Positions 19,848 through 29,264 are shown, counted from the first letter of the stretch. The stretch is 64,000 nt of DNA from Limnoglobus roseus (GCF_008254045.1 NZ_CP042425.1:3162001-3226000), one strand, 5' to 3'. Numbers and translations: made by a program. Notes: generated by a model not told the origin, from the sequence alone.

Positions 19848-21260
19848 TCACGCCGCCTGCCTCGGCGGCCTTTCGTGGTCGATCAACTCGTCCAGCACGT
19901 CGAGCGTTTTCGCCGTTGCCCCTTGTTGGTCGCGGACAAATTGCCGGGCGGTCGTGCCCATCGCGGTTCGCTTTGCGGTGTCTTCCAGCAGTGCCGTGAA
20001 CGCGGGTACCAGCCCGGCCGCGTCCTTCACCATGACGGCCCCGCCGACTTCGACAAGGCGTCTCGCGGCGTCGCGAAAGTTCCAGACGTGCGGGCCGAAG
20101 ACCGTCGGCACGCCGTAGCCGGCCGGCTCGATCATGCTCTGGCCGCCGCGCTTGCCGTCGAGCGTCCCGCCGACGTAGCCGACGTCGGCGAGACCCCACG
20201 CGGCCCCGAGTTCGCCGACCGTGTCCAGCAGCACCACCGGCGGCGTCTCGGCGAGCGGCTCCGTGACTTGGCTGCGCCGCACGAACGGTAGGTCGGAACC
20301 TGCCAACAAGACGGCCACTTCCGCGAAGCGGTCCGGGTGCCGCGGCACGAGGAGCAGCCGCAACGCCGGGAAGCGTTCGCGCAGTTGGCGGAAGGCGTCG
20401 AGGATCAGCGATTCCTCTGGCGCGTGCGTGCTGCCGGCGACGAGGACGGTGTCGCCCGGCTTCAGCAGCAGTCGCGCCAACTCTCGGCCCTTCGGCGTGT
20501 CGCGGTCGCCGATGGCCCCGTCGTACTTGATCGAGCCGGTCACGCGGAGGTGATTCACGCCGAGTTGTTGGAAGCGCTCGGCGTAGTCGGCCGACTGCAC
20601 GGCGATGACATCGACGCGGTTTAAGAACAGTCGCCGGGCGAGGCCGGCGATGCGGCGGTAGCGGCCGAAACTCCGCGGGCTGAGGCGGGCGTTGATGACG
20701 GCGACCGGGATGTTCCGCCGCTTCGCCGCCGCGAGGAAGTTCGGCCACATCTCGCCTTCCGCCAGCACGACGAGGCTCGGCTTCACGGCGTCGAGTGCGT
20801 TCGCGACGGCCCACGAGAAGTCGAACGGCCACGCGATGACGGTACAGTCGGCGAAGCGGGCACGGGCCTCGGCCAACCCGGTGTCGGTGGTCGAGGAGAT
20901 GACGCAGTGGAACGCGGGGTGCCGCTTGCGGAACGCGGCCACCACCGTCGTCAGGAGGTGGATTTCGCCCACGCTGACGCCGTGGAACCACGCGATCTCT
21001 TGTTCCCTCGCCCCTTGGGGGGGAGGGTTAGGGTGGGGGGTGGAGTGAGTGTGCAGAGGGAGAGGACCGCTACCATCGGCAGGCGGCTTACCCCCCACCC
21101 TAACCCTCCCCCCCAAGGGGCGAGGGAATAAAGGCACTTCCACCCGGCCCAACAACTTCGCCGCCAACCCGTTTCGATATCGACCCGTTCGCCACGCCCG
21201 CCACACGAGCCACGGCGAGAGCAATGTCAACACGAACAGGTACAGCGCGTTCAGCAACAT
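19848..21260 (-). CDS. waaA: 3-deoxy-D-manno-octulosonic acid transferase with an in-frame repeat insertion
   Basis: The start at 21260 gives 470 residues. The N-terminal membrane anchor is LLNALYLFVLTLLSPWLVW. The enzyme adds Kdo to lipid A precursors; GT30 motifs are WFHGVSVGEIH, EGEMWPNFL, VINARLSPRSFGRYR, SIKYDG and VGGTLDGKRGGQSMIEPAGYG. Between the anchor and WFHGVSVGE lies about 42 residues (including LGGRVRVGGKPP and PHPNPPPQGAREQE) encoded by a palindromic repeat. The rest is intact, so activity may be kept. The presence of WaaA implies Kdo-containing LPS. Confidence 0.94.
   Translation of the reverse strand: MLLNALYLFVLTLLSPWLVWRAWRTGRYRNGLAAKLLGRVEVPLFPRPLGGRVRVGGKPPADGSGPLPLHTHSTPHPNPPPQGAREQEIAWFHGVSVGEIHLLTTVVAAFRKRHPAFHCVISSTTDTGLAEARARFADCTVIAWPFDFSWAVANALDAVKPSLVVLAEGEMWPNFLAAAKRRNIPVAVINARLSPRSFGRYRRIAGLARRLFLNRVDVIAVQSADYAERFQQLGVNHLRVTGSIKYDGAIGDRDTPKGRELARLLLKPGDTVLVAGSTHAPEESLILDAFRQLRERFPALRLLLVPRHPDRFAEVAVLLAGSDLPFVRRSQVTEPLAETPPVVLLDTVGELGAAWGLADVGYVGGTLDGKRGGQSMIEPAGYGVPTVFGPHVWNFRDAARRLVEVGGAVMVKDAAGLVPAFTALLEDTAKRTAMGTTARQFVRDQQGATAKTLDVLDELIDHERPPRQAA
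21003..21128. repeat. Palindromic repeat element inserted in frame in waaA
   Basis: Perfect 38-bp arms (21003-21040 and 21091-21128) flank a 50-bp spacer, total 126 bp or 42 codons. Each arm contains CCCTCGCCCCTTGGGG and the run GGGTTAGGGTG. The encoded PHPNPPPQGARE peptide is one I recall from intergenic repeats in many bacteria. Direct target duplications were not seen. No second copy was found in the window. Confidence 0.92.
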
Positions 21261-21352
21261 AGGCCCAGAGTCTACGACAGAACGGAAACACAGTTCAACA
21301 CCGATCCGCGGTGCATATGCTGACTCCATCCCGCCCCTCTCTGGAGTCCCTC

Positions 21353-22237
21353 ATGCGGTTCCTCTCGCTCTTTATCCTCCTCGCGGTCGCTCCCATGACT
21401 CAAGCCGCCGATCTCGTTCCCGCCGGGGCGAAAGTCCAAAAGCTCGCCGACGGCTTCGCCTTCACCGAAGGGCCGGCCGTGGACGCCGACGGGAACGTTT
21501 ACTTCACCGACCAGCCGAACGATCGGATCATGCTTTGGAGCACCGACGGTAAGCTCTCCGAGTTCCTGAAGCCGTGCGGCCGCAGCAACGGGCTGTGCTT
21601 CGACAAGGAAGGCAAGCTGTGGGCGTGTGCCGATGAGAAGAACGAGATGTGGGTTATCGACGTGAAGACGAAGGAACACACCGTCGCCGTGAAGGACTAC
21701 AACGGCAAGCTCCTCAACGGCCCGAACGACGTGTGGGTGACGCCGACCGGCGGGGCGTACTTCACCGACCCGTGGTACAAGCGTGATTACTGGAAGCGCG
21801 GCCCACAAGAGCAGGACAAGCGCGCCGTCTACTTCCTGCCGGCGAACGGCAAGCTCGCCCGCGTGGCCGACGACCTGACGCAGCCGAACGGCATCATCGG
21901 CACGCCGGACGGGAAGACGCTCTACGTCGCCGACATCAACGCCAAGAAGACCTACCAGTACGCCATCGCCGACGACGGCACGCTGAAGGACAAGAAGCTG
22001 TTCTGCGAACTCGGCAGTGACGGCATGACGATCGACGACCAGGGCAACGTCTACCTCACTGGCAACGGCGTCACGATCTTCGATAAGGCCGGGAAGAAGC
22101 TCGCGAACTTGCCGGTGCCGGAGGGCTGGACGGCGAACGTCTGCTTCGGCGGCAAGACAATGGACACGCTGTTCGTCACCGCGGGCAAGGGCCTCTATTC
22201 GATCAAATTGAATGCGAAGGGGGCCGCGCGGCAGTAA
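21353..22237 (+). CDS. Exported SMP-30/gluconolactonase-like protein
   Basis: The start at 21353 follows GGAG by 7 nt and gives 294 residues with a signal peptide ending MTQAA. The six-bladed propeller family motifs are FTEGPAVDADGNVYFTD, RSNGLCFDKEGKLWACAD, NGPNDVWVTPTGGAYFTDP and PNGIIGTPDGKTLYVAD; the Glu in FTEGP and the Asn/Asp in GPNDV are metal ligands. It probably hydrolyses a sugar lactone in the periplasm, fitting the other sugar-acid genes in the window. Confidence 0.92.
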   Translation: MRFLSLFILLAVAPMTQAADLVPAGAKVQKLADGFAFTEGPAVDADGNVYFTDQPNDRIMLWSTDGKLSEFLKPCGRSNGLCFDKEGKLWACADEKNEMWVIDVKTKEHTVAVKDYNGKLLNGPNDVWVTPTGGAYFTDPWYKRDYWKRGPQEQDKRAVYFLPANGKLARVADDLTQPNGIIGTPDGKTLYVADINAKKTYQYAIADDGTLKDKKLFCELGSDGMTIDDQGNVYLTGNGVTIFDKAGKKLANLPVPEGWTANVCFGGKTMDTLFVTAGKGLYSIKLNAKGAARQ

Positions 22238-22278
22238 ACTGGGGTGTCCGCATCCGCCCGTGATGATGGAGCCTGTGC

Positions 22279-23043
22279 GTGCGAACCCGGTCGGCCTTCA
22301 CGCTTCTGGAACTGCTGGTGGTCATGGCGATCATCGGCATTCTCATCGGGCTATCGCTGCCGGCCGTGCAAAAAGCGCGGGCAGCGGCGATCCGCCTTGC
22401 CGACCAGAACAACCTGAAGCAACTCACCCTCGGCGTGCAGAACTACGCCGCGACGAACGCCGACGTGCTGCCGCCGCTGATGACCTTGGAGAACGGCGGC
22501 GTGCGGTGGTGGTTCGCGTTCGAGAAGCCGACCGGCGTTTACGACACGGCTGGCAGCCACCTGATGCCGTACTTGGAGAACAGCCGGGCCGCCCTGCAAA
22601 GCCCGGCCAAGGCACCGGGCAAGGTCGTCCTCACCTACGACGGCCTCTCCGGGGGGTACGGTTACAACTACTGGTACCTCGCCCCTGACGGCCCGACGCC
22701 CAGTTTCACGCTCAGCGGCAAGTGGCGGAAGGTCACGCTCCCGCAGATCGCCAGCACCAGTCGCACCGTCGCCTTCGCCAACGCCGTCCTCGCCAGCGAC
22801 ACGTCACCGGAACTGTCCGAAATCCCGTTCAGCTACCCGCCGTCGGCGAGGCGGCCGACCGTCCACTACCGGCAGTTCAGTCATCTCGCCAACATCGCCT
22901 TCGTTGACGGCCACGTCGAGGCTAGCACGCAGGGCACGCGGAACGCCCCGGCGCCGGCCGACTCCGCCGCCCTACTCGCGATCCGCGACCGCGAGTACGT
23001 TTTCGACTACGGCACCACGGATGAATTGTGGGGGCAACGGTAA
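22279..23043 (+). CDS. DUF1559-like prepilin protein with GTG start
   Basis: The GTG at 22279 follows GGAG by 8 nt and gives 254 residues. The N-terminus is [24 protein letters not shown], a prepilin-like helix, followed by [19 protein letters not shown]. The C-terminal block [14 protein letters not shown] matches the DUF1559/H-X9-DG signature. It is shorter than the other two members in the window and has no lipoprotein partner. It follows the lactonase gene by about 40 nt. Confidence 0.88.
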   Translation: MRTRSAFTLLELLVVMAIIGILIGLSLPAVQKARAAAIRLADQNNLKQLTLGVQNYAATNADVLPPLMTLENGGVRWWFAFEKPTGVYDTAGSHLMPYLENSRAALQSPAKAPGKVVLTYDGLSGGYGYNYWYLAPDGPTPSFTLSGKWRKVTLPQIASTSRTVAFANAVLASDTSPELSEIPFSYPPSARRPTVHYRQFSHLANIAFVDGHVEASTQGTRNAPAPADSAALLAIRDREYVFDYGTTDELWGQR

Positions 23044-23113
23044 GCGGTGTCCGCCGGCCACGCCTATAACGAGTGACAATCGCCCCCCACCACTCCGGAA
23101 GAGGCATCTCTCG

Positions 23114-24133
23114 ATGGCAGCCATCAAAGCGTACGCGGCTACGAAGGCCAAAGGCCCGCTCGCCCCGTTCGAGTACGAACCCGGTCCGCTCGGGTCGGAA
23201 CAAGTCGAGATCAACGTCTCGCACTGCGGCGTCTGTCACTCCGACCTATCGATGCTCGACAGCGAGTGGGGGCCGACCAACTACCCGCTCGTGCCGGGCC
23301 ACGAGGTCGTCGGCACCGTCGGGGCGGTCGGGTCGAACGTGAAGACGCTGAAGGTCGGCCAGCGGGTCGGCCTCGGTTGGTTCAGCGGGAGTTGCATGCA
23401 CTGCAAGCAGTGCATGAGCGGCGACCACAACCTCTGCCCGACGGCCGAGCAGACGATCTGGGGCCGGCACGGCGGGTTCGCCGACCGCGTGCGGTGCAAG
23501 GAAGAGTGGGCCACTCCGCTGCCCGACGGCCTCGACCCGGCGACGGCCGGCCCGCTGTTCTGCGGCGGCGTGACGGTGTTCAACCCGATCGTGCAGTTCG
23601 ACGTGCGGCCGACGCACAAGGTCGGCGTCATCGGCATCGGCGGCCTCGGCCACCTGGCGTTACAGTTCCTCAACAAGTGGGGCTGCGACGTGACGGCGTT
23701 CTCGTCGTCGGCCGGCAAGGCGGACGAGGCGAAGAAGCTCGGAGCGCACCACGTCGTCAACAGCCGGGATGACGCGGCGATGGCGAAGCTGGCCGGGCAG
23801 TTCGACTTCATCCTGGTGACGGTGAACGTCCCACTGAACTGGCCGGCGTACATCAACGCCCTCGCCCCGAAGGGCCGCCTCCACCTCGTCGGGGCCGTCG
23901 GCGAGCCGATCCCGATCGCGGCTTTCCCGATGATTATGGCCCAGCGGTCCCTGTCCGGCTCACCGCTCGGCAGCCCGGTCACGACGGCGACGATGCTCGA
24001 CTTCTGCACGCGGCACAAGATCGCGCCGGTGACGGAGTTCTACCCGATGTCGAAGGTGAACGACGCCATCGAACACCTCCGCGCCGGCAAGGCCCGCTAC
24101 CGGATCGTGCTGACGAACGACGCCGCGGCGTGA
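23114..24133 (+). CDS. Zinc-dependent NAD(P) alcohol dehydrogenase (YahK/cinnamyl type)
   Basis: The 339-residue MDR enzyme has the catalytic zinc site HCGVCHSDL and GHEVVG, the structural zinc cysteines [15 protein letters not shown] and the Rossmann motif [15 protein letters not shown]. It oxidises or reduces aldehydes and alcohols; broad-specificity aldehyde reduction is usual for this group. The ATG at 23114 is used because the longer frame from 22904 overlaps the upstream gene. Confidence 0.95.
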   Translation: MAAIKAYAATKAKGPLAPFEYEPGPLGSEQVEINVSHCGVCHSDLSMLDSEWGPTNYPLVPGHEVVGTVGAVGSNVKTLKVGQRVGLGWFSGSCMHCKQCMSGDHNLCPTAEQTIWGRHGGFADRVRCKEEWATPLPDGLDPATAGPLFCGGVTVFNPIVQFDVRPTHKVGVIGIGGLGHLALQFLNKWGCDVTAFSSSAGKADEAKKLGAHHVVNSRDDAAMAKLAGQFDFILVTVNVPLNWPAYINALAPKGRLHLVGAVGEPIPIAAFPMIMAQRSLSGSPLGSPVTTATMLDFCTRHKIAPVTEFYPMSKVNDAIEHLRAGKARYRIVLTNDAAA

Positions 24134-24147
24134 GGAAACGTGGAATC

Positions 24148-24227
24148 TCGCGCGAAACCGCCAAGGCGCGAAGAAGACGAGAAGAATTATGTCTTCCTCT
24201 TCTTCGCGCCTTGGCGGCTTCGCGCGA
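24148..24227. repeat. Inverted repeat with 29-bp arms
   Basis: Arms 24148-24176 and 24199-24227 match with one mismatch around a 22-nt loop and contain CGCCAAGGCGCGAAGAAG. The repeat separates the alcohol dehydrogenase from the sigma-54 activator and may act as a terminator. A related single arm occurs at 25264-25293. Confidence 0.85.
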
Positions 24228-24243
24228 CACCAATTGAACAGCC

Positions 24244-25170
24244 ATGATCGGGAACAGTCCGAGTTTAAACGCCGTCCGCCGGGCTGTGGCCCAGGTCGCG
24301 CCGACTGACGCCACGGTGCTGATCCTCGGCGAGACCGGCACCGGGAAGGAACTGGTCGCGTCGTCGCTGCACGACCAAAGCCCGCGGCGGGCACATGCCT
24401 TCGTGCCGGTCAGTTGCGTGGCCCTCGCGCCGGGGCTGATAACGAGCGAACTCTTCGGCCACGAGGCTGGGGCGTTCACCGGGGCCGTCAAACGGCGGGT
24501 CGGCCGCTTCGAGCAAGCCCAGGGCGGCACGCTCTTTCTCGACGAAGTCGGCGAGATGCCGCCGGAAGCCCAAGCCTTGTTGCTGCGGGTGCTGCAAGAG
24601 CGGGTCATCGAGCGGGTCGGCGGTGATACTCTGCCGATCGACGTTCGCATTGTGGCCGCAACCAACCGTGACCTGTCGGCCGAGGTGAAAGCGGGTCGCT
24701 TTCGCGCGGACCTGTTCTATCGGCTGAACGTCTTCCCGATCACGCTGCCACCGCTCCGCGACCGCCGGGAGGACATCCCCGCGCTGGCCGCACACTTCGT
24801 CCACCAGACCGCGAAGCGGCACGGCCGGTCGGTCTCGCGAATTCTGTCCACCACGCTCCGATTGCTGTCCGCTCACGACTGGCCGGGGAATGTCCGGGAA
24901 CTGCAAAATGTCATCGAGCGCGGCGTGATCGTCAGCGAAGGTTCGGACCTGGCCTTCGACGCGAGTTGGCTGGTCGGGGCGTCCACCGTAGAGACGGCAC
25001 AAACTTGGGCCGCCCAGGAACGGCATCGCATCCTCGACGCTCTGCGGGCCACCGACGGCCGCGTCTACGGCCCCGGCGGGGCGGCCCACCGCCTCGGCCT
25101 CAACCCCACGACGCTCTACGGCAAAATGAAGAAGCACGGTATCTGCAAAACCGGCACCGAGTGGACCTGA
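24244..25170 (+). CDS. Sigma-54-dependent activator with no sensor domain
   Basis: The 308-residue protein is an AAA+ enhancer-binding core plus a Fis-type HTH. Visible are Walker A GETGTGKEL, the sigma-54-binding GAFTGA, Walker B LFLDEVGEMP, the R-finger region FRADLFYRLNVF and the C-terminal helix pair AAHRLGLNPTTLYGKMKKHG. It starts MIGNSPSLNAV, so no receiver, GAF or PAS domain precedes the core, as in PspF. An in-frame TGA lies three codons upstream, so the short form is real. Activity would depend on a partner protein or expression level. Confidence 0.94.
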   Translation: MIGNSPSLNAVRRAVAQVAPTDATVLILGETGTGKELVASSLHDQSPRRAHAFVPVSCVALAPGLITSELFGHEAGAFTGAVKRRVGRFEQAQGGTLFLDEVGEMPPEAQALLLRVLQERVIERVGGDTLPIDVRIVAATNRDLSAEVKAGRFRADLFYRLNVFPITLPPLRDRREDIPALAAHFVHQTAKRHGRSVSRILSTTLRLLSAHDWPGNVRELQNVIERGVIVSEGSDLAFDASWLVGASTVETAQTWAAQERHRILDALRATDGRVYGPGGAAHRLGLNPTTLYGKMKKHGICKTGTEWT

Positions 25171-25263
25171 CCGCCCGTCGTTACCCGTCCACATTTCGTC
25201 ACCTCATCGGCTTCATACCGCTGCATTTCCAGGTGTTCTCCTTCGGCACACGGTCTGCAATCC

Positions 25264-25293
25264 GCTTCGCGTCTTGGCGGCTTTGCGCGAGAC
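25264..25293. repeat. Single arm related to the 24.2 kb inverted repeat
   Basis: CTTCGCGTCTTGGCGGCTTTGCGCGAGAC resembles the arm at 24202-24230 with few mismatches. It lies in the gap before the ferredoxin gene. It is probably a dispersed repeat remnant. Confidence 0.6.
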
Positions 25294-25317
25294 ATCTTCC
25301 TTCCAACAGGTGCCCCG

Positions 25318-25596
25318 ATGGCCTTTGTCGTGACCGAGCCGTGCCTGAATTGCAAGTACACCGACTGCGTCGTCGTCTGCCCGTGTGAGTGCTTCTACGG
25401 CGATGAAACGATGCTGTACATCGACGCCGACGATTGCATCGACTGCGAGGCGTGCCAGCCCGAATGCCCGGTGGAAGCGCTTTACCTGGATCGAGACGTG
25501 CCGGCGAAGTGGGAACAGTACGTTCAGTTGAACATCGACCGGGTGAAGGTGTTGAAACCGCTCGGCGCGAACGTAACGGAGAAGGTGCCGCGGTGA
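25318..25596 (+). CDS. 7Fe/8Fe ferredoxin, FdxA type
   Basis: The 92-residue electron carrier begins MAFVVTEPCLNCKYTDCVVV. The first cluster motif is C-x2-C-x4-C-x3-CP and the second is CIDCEACQPECP, the arrangement of FdxA ferredoxins with one [3Fe-4S] and one [4Fe-4S] cluster. The tail LNIDRVKVLKPLG is also typical. It is a single cytoplasmic gene; the redox partner is not evident from neighbours. Confidence 0.94.
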   Translation: MAFVVTEPCLNCKYTDCVVVCPCECFYGDETMLYIDADDCIDCEACQPECPVEALYLDRDVPAKWEQYVQLNIDRVKVLKPLGANVTEKVPR

Positions 25597-25633
25597 TCGG
25601 TCCCCTCTCCGTTCGTGCTTCCGAAAGCCAAAC

Positions 25634-26623
25634 CTAGTCCGGCCCGCGGACGAGGGACGCGACTTGCTCCTGGTAGAACCGCCGCAGCTTCTCGTGGGTT
25701 TGCTCGCTAAGCGGCTTCGATTTACTCGGCTTCGCGTTCGTCAATGCTTGTTGCGGGTTGCGGGCACCGGGGATGATTGTCGTCACCGCGGGGAAGTCGA
25801 GAATCCACCGCAGGGCCATCTCCGGCATCGTGTAGCCGGCCGGCAGCAAGGTCCGCAGTTTGTCCACGAGTTCCAGGCCGTTCTCCCAGCCGAGGCCCGC
25901 GAACGTCTCGCCGACGTTGAACTTCTCGCCGTTGCGGTTGTAACTGCGGTGGTCCGTCGGGGCGAACTTCGTGCTATGGCTGTACTTGCCGGACAACAGG
26001 CCGGACGCCAACGGCAGCCGCACGATGATCGACACGCCCTTCTTCATCGCCTCGTCGAAGATCGCGGTGATCGGCGTCTGACGGAAGACGTTGAAGATGA
26101 TTTGCAGCGACGACAGCCCCGGCTGCGACAGGCACGCCTTCGCTTCCGCCGTCGATTCGACGCTCGCTCCGAACCGCTGAATCTTCCCTTCCTGCTTCAA
26201 CTGCCGCAGCGTCTCGAAGATTTCACCCTTCTGCAATTCCTCCAGCGGCACGCAGTGCAATTGCGTAAGGTCGAGCGTTTCGACGCCGAGTCGCTTCAGC
26301 GATTCCTCGGTGAAGTGCCGGACGTGTTCCGGCTTGCAATTGTCGGGCAGTCCGGGCGTCGGCCAGCGGCCGAGTTTCGTGGCGACGAACAGGTTCTTCG
26401 CCTGCACTTCCTTGACGAACTCCGCGACCAGCGATTCGCTCCGGCCGAGGCCGTAGATGTCGGCGGTGTCGTAGAACGTGACGCCGGAATCGTAGGCCGC
26501 CTTGAGCGTGGCCATCGCGTCGGCGTCCGAGACGGTGCCCCACTGATCGCCACCGATCTGCCAACAGCCGAGGCCGATTTCCGACACGGGAACGGGGTCG
26601 CCGCCAAAGGTCCGGGTATTCAT
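25634..26623 (-). CDS. Aldo/keto reductase
   Basis: The 329-residue protein starts at the ATG at 26623 (MNTRTFGGDPVPVSEIGLGC). Typical AKR blocks are GVTFYDTADIYGLGRSE (catalytic Asp and Tyr), VATKLG (Lys), LDLTQLHC (His) and the late IIPGARNPQQ that contacts NADPH. It reduces aldehydes or ketones with NADPH; the substrate is unknown. The frame upstream to 26953 overlaps the GNAT gene and was rejected. Confidence 0.93.
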   Translation of the reverse strand: MNTRTFGGDPVPVSEIGLGCWQIGGDQWGTVSDADAMATLKAAYDSGVTFYDTADIYGLGRSESLVAEFVKEVQAKNLFVATKLGRWPTPGLPDNCKPEHVRHFTEESLKRLGVETLDLTQLHCVPLEELQKGEIFETLRQLKQEGKIQRFGASVESTAEAKACLSQPGLSSLQIIFNVFRQTPITAIFDEAMKKGVSIIVRLPLASGLLSGKYSHSTKFAPTDHRSYNRNGEKFNVGETFAGLGWENGLELVDKLRTLLPAGYTMPEMALRWILDFPAVTTIIPGARNPQQALTNAKPSKSKPLSEQTHEKLRRFYQEQVASLVRGPD

Positions 26624-26651
26624 GATCGCATCCTGATGGGGGGATGTTGTT

Positions 26652-27230
26652 CTATCCGCCCACTGAGTGCCGCCCACGATTATCGAAGACGTAATACACC
26701 GGCTCACTGTGCCGACTCTTGCGAAGGGACTCGGCCGAGAGGCGGGCGGACGCGGCGTAGGCCCCGTGACGGCTGCGCGAGGACGAATGGCGAATCGTAC
26801 CGACCCGAGCGAACCCGGCCCGCTCGAAGAACGGGTTAGCGTGTCCCATCGCGGAGAGCGTTTCGATCCAATCGACGGGGCAGAGTTGGCACGCACGCCG
26901 CACGAAGTCGGCCGCGATGCCGGCCCCGCGGTAAGTCGGGTGCAGCACGACACGCTGCAACAGCCAGAGTTGCTGATTCAACGCGGAGAGGGCCACGCCG
27001 GACCGGGGATTCTTGAGGCCGAAGAAGTGCGAGCGAAGAGTGAGCGAGGCGGCCGGGGCGGCGAAGACGCAGACGCCGACGGGTTGCTCGCCGTGCCAGA
27101 GGAGCGTCACGCGGCGGGTGAAGGCGAGGTGGTGGCTGCGGTAATGCCACCCCGCGAAGTACGGCCAGTCGGATCGGGAACCGTCCGAGAGCCAGAGGTC
27201 GTCGCGGCTTTGTAGTGTAATTACGTACAA
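26652..27230 (-). CDS. GNAT-family acetyltransferase
   Basis: The 192-residue protein has the acetyl-CoA loop in LQRVVLHPTYRGAGIAADFV (motif A Q/R-x-x-G-x-G/A form) followed by IETLSAMGHANPFFERAGF. A GEQPVGVCVFAAPA strand precedes it. I recall this kind of domain fused to ABC-type ATPases; here it stands alone. The substrate is unknown. It begins 28 nt upstream of the aldo/keto reductase start, so the two may be co-transcribed. Confidence 0.82.
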   Translation of the reverse strand: MYVITLQSRDDLWLSDGSRSDWPYFAGWHYRSHHLAFTRRVTLLWHGEQPVGVCVFAAPAASLTLRSHFFGLKNPRSGVALSALNQQLWLLQRVVLHPTYRGAGIAADFVRRACQLCPVDWIETLSAMGHANPFFERAGFARVGTIRHSSSRSRHGAYAASARLSAESLRKSRHSEPVYYVFDNRGRHSVGG

Positions 27231-27653
27231 GTCGCGAATTACGGAACAGGCCGGGAAATAAAACGACAGATGTGGCAGCCAATGGAATTTATCCCATTGG
27301 CTGCCGGGTTAACTCGGTACACCTACCGTTACCGAGGCGTTGAAGTCCAGCCGCACACGATTTGGCCACCGCGATCAAGGCCGACGAAATGATGTCGGCC
27401 AGACAACTGCCAAATGCCGACCAGTTCCCATCGGACGACTCGAAGAAGCAAGGCGCGATCACGTTCGGACATTGTGAAACTCCTGGTGACGAACACCCGG
27501 TCTTGCCGGGCCGATCAATCTTGTTCGAGATGTGCAAGGTTTGCCAGATGAGATTCTTGCCTTGAAATTTAAGGCGTTTCGCGAACTCGCATCTCGCGAT
27601 TTCGGGAGATAGGTCGTTGCAGTGAGTCAGAGATGAGTCGGCGATGGGGCGTG
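27231..27653. other. Gene-poor junction at the left side of the mobile region
   Basis: No credible gene is seen. A perfect 12-bp hairpin (arms 27274-27285 and 27294-27305, GGCAGCCAATGG) lies at the start. Short frames on both strands have no ribosome site or motif. The base composition drops compared with the genes to the left, suggesting the start of acquired DNA. Confidence 0.5.
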
Positions 27654-28703
27654 CTATACCGCTGCGACCGCCTTCGGGGTGTTCTTCCAGAACTCGGCCT
27701 CGATGCCAAGTTCGTGCTGTTCGTGGATCAGCACGACCAAATTGTGGCAGAGGATTTTGCAGAGTGTCTCGTTGACGAGTGCCGTGTCCGTTTTGCTTCG
27801 AAGGGAGTCCCCGAACTTCCGCTTAATCATGCTGAACGTGCTTTCGATGTTGCTGCGTTGGTGGTAGTGCTTCAGGAACTCTTCGCGTCTGAACTGGAAG
27901 TAGTGGAACATCCGCTCGAACAGGCCGCCGGAACCGCCGGTGTGGTTCGACTTGAACGCGATGAACCCCGTCCCGCCGCAGTTGGCGACCGTCTCGAAGT
28001 TCTCCACGCTGGCGTAGGCTTTGTCGGCCGACACTTCCTCGATGACGAACTCCTGGGCCGTCTCCTTGACGAGCGGCGTGAACTGCGGGGCGTCGGCCGA
28101 GTCCTTGTCGAGAATGCGAACCGCCGTGACGATGTGCGTGTTGACCCCGCAGCAGATGTGAACCTTGACCCAATGGCACTTCTGCCGCGTCACCCCGTAC
28201 TTCTGATCGAACCATCGCTCGAAGCGACTCGTCGAAAACCCGCTGCTGTCGATGGCGAACTTCGTATCGACCGACTTGAGGGGCAAACTGCTCTGCACGA
28301 TGAGCGACTTCAGCAACGGGGTGAACGCCTCGTTCTCCATGAACTCGCACACCTTCAGCCCGCCCGCCATCAGACGGTCCATGTGACCGCGGGCGTGGGC
28401 TTGGCGAAGGTCGGACGAGAAGCGGCGACCGCTGATCGTGCTGTATACCTTGAACGTCATCGCGAAGAGGGAGTCCTTCATCGAGAACGGCTTTCGCCCT
28501 CTCATGCCGGTGCGGTCGGGTTCAGCGACACCTCGGCACAAGTCGAACAGCAGTTCTTGGAACCGATCTTTCTCGACGCTCTGAGCCGTGTTGTACGCCT
28601 TCCAGTTTTGCTTGTACGTTGGCTTCTTCGGCACGTCGTCAACGACGATGGCGGGAGCCTTGCCGCCGTGGTCCCGTTCGCACACGAGCCGCGCGGCTAT
28701 CAC
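27654..28703 (-). pseudogene. DDE transposase lacking its N-terminal SWIM-type domain
   Basis: The 349-residue frame has the RNase H-like catalytic residues in KFAIDSSGFSTSRF, EEVSADKAYASVE and HQRSNIESTFSMIKRKFGD. It starts at a GTG with IAARLVCERDHGGKAP. In relatives I recall, a SWIM zinc finger (C-x-C...CKHV) directly precedes this HVIAARLV segment. Upstream codons remain open but read CGRGKH and carry no CxC finger, so the 5' end looks replaced or deleted. No inverted repeats were found on either side. It is probably a dead IS remnant. Confidence 0.75.
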
Positions 28704-28886
28704 GTGTTTACCCCGCCCGCACGGTGGACGACTATCGGGCGTACTGCCACCAGTGCCACCGGGATGAGCACAAAAGGCTCTGAAGGGGTTGGACCGGCAG
28801 AATTGTTGAGACAGACGAGGGAGTGATGTGTTAAAAGAGAATACGCTGACGATACTTTTGAGTTGGTCAGGATGGAGTTGCTCAAG

Positions 28887-29264
28887 ATGTCAAGGCGTCG
28901 AGTGCTAGCTCGGGTGAGTTTTGGTCTATTTCTGATGGCCGTTGTTGGCTTTGCGATTCTCTATTTGATTCAACCAATTCGGCCAACACAGGAACGATTT
29001 GAACAGGTGAAGAAGGGGATGACGCAGGAGCAAGTTGTCAGAATCGTTGGCGGCCTCCCCGGAGATTACTCGAATGATGAATCTACTTGGAACCCGTTTA
29101 GTGATCGCTATCAACGATACAATATGTGGCTGATCCGAGAGAGTCAACTTATGGTGAGATTTGACGAGACAGGCAAAGTAGATGACATAATTATCCTTCA
29201 AGCGTCAACCTATATTTCTCCTCCATCACTCATGGCCCGCTGGCGTCAGCGTCTTGGTTTTTGA
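28887..29264 (+). CDS. Small membrane-anchored BamE/SmpA-like protein
   Basis: The ATG at 28887 has GGAG 9 nt upstream; ATG 28872 is an alternative. The product (125 residues) has an N-terminal membrane helix (VSFGLFLMAVVGFAILYLI) and then RFEQVKKGMTQEQVVRIVGGLPGDYS, the small beta-alpha motif of SmpA/OmlA-like domains. A beta-rich end follows. The gene is less GC-rich than the chromosome. I recall many such short proteins in planctomycetes; function is unknown. Confidence 0.72.
   Translation: MSRRRVLARVSFGLFLMAVVGFAILYLIQPIRPTQERFEQVKKGMTQEQVVRIVGGLPGDYSNDESTWNPFSDRYQRYNMWLIRESQLMVRFDETGKVDDIIILQASTYISPPSLMARWRQRLGF

Noticed and set aside
27289-27565. Two short overlapping frames on opposite strands (82 and 67 residues)
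   Set aside because: No ribosome site, motif or codon bias; treated as non-coding.
27633-28826. Plus-strand 397-residue frame opposite the transposase
   Set aside because: The minus frame has the DDE motifs; the plus frame is an antisense shadow.
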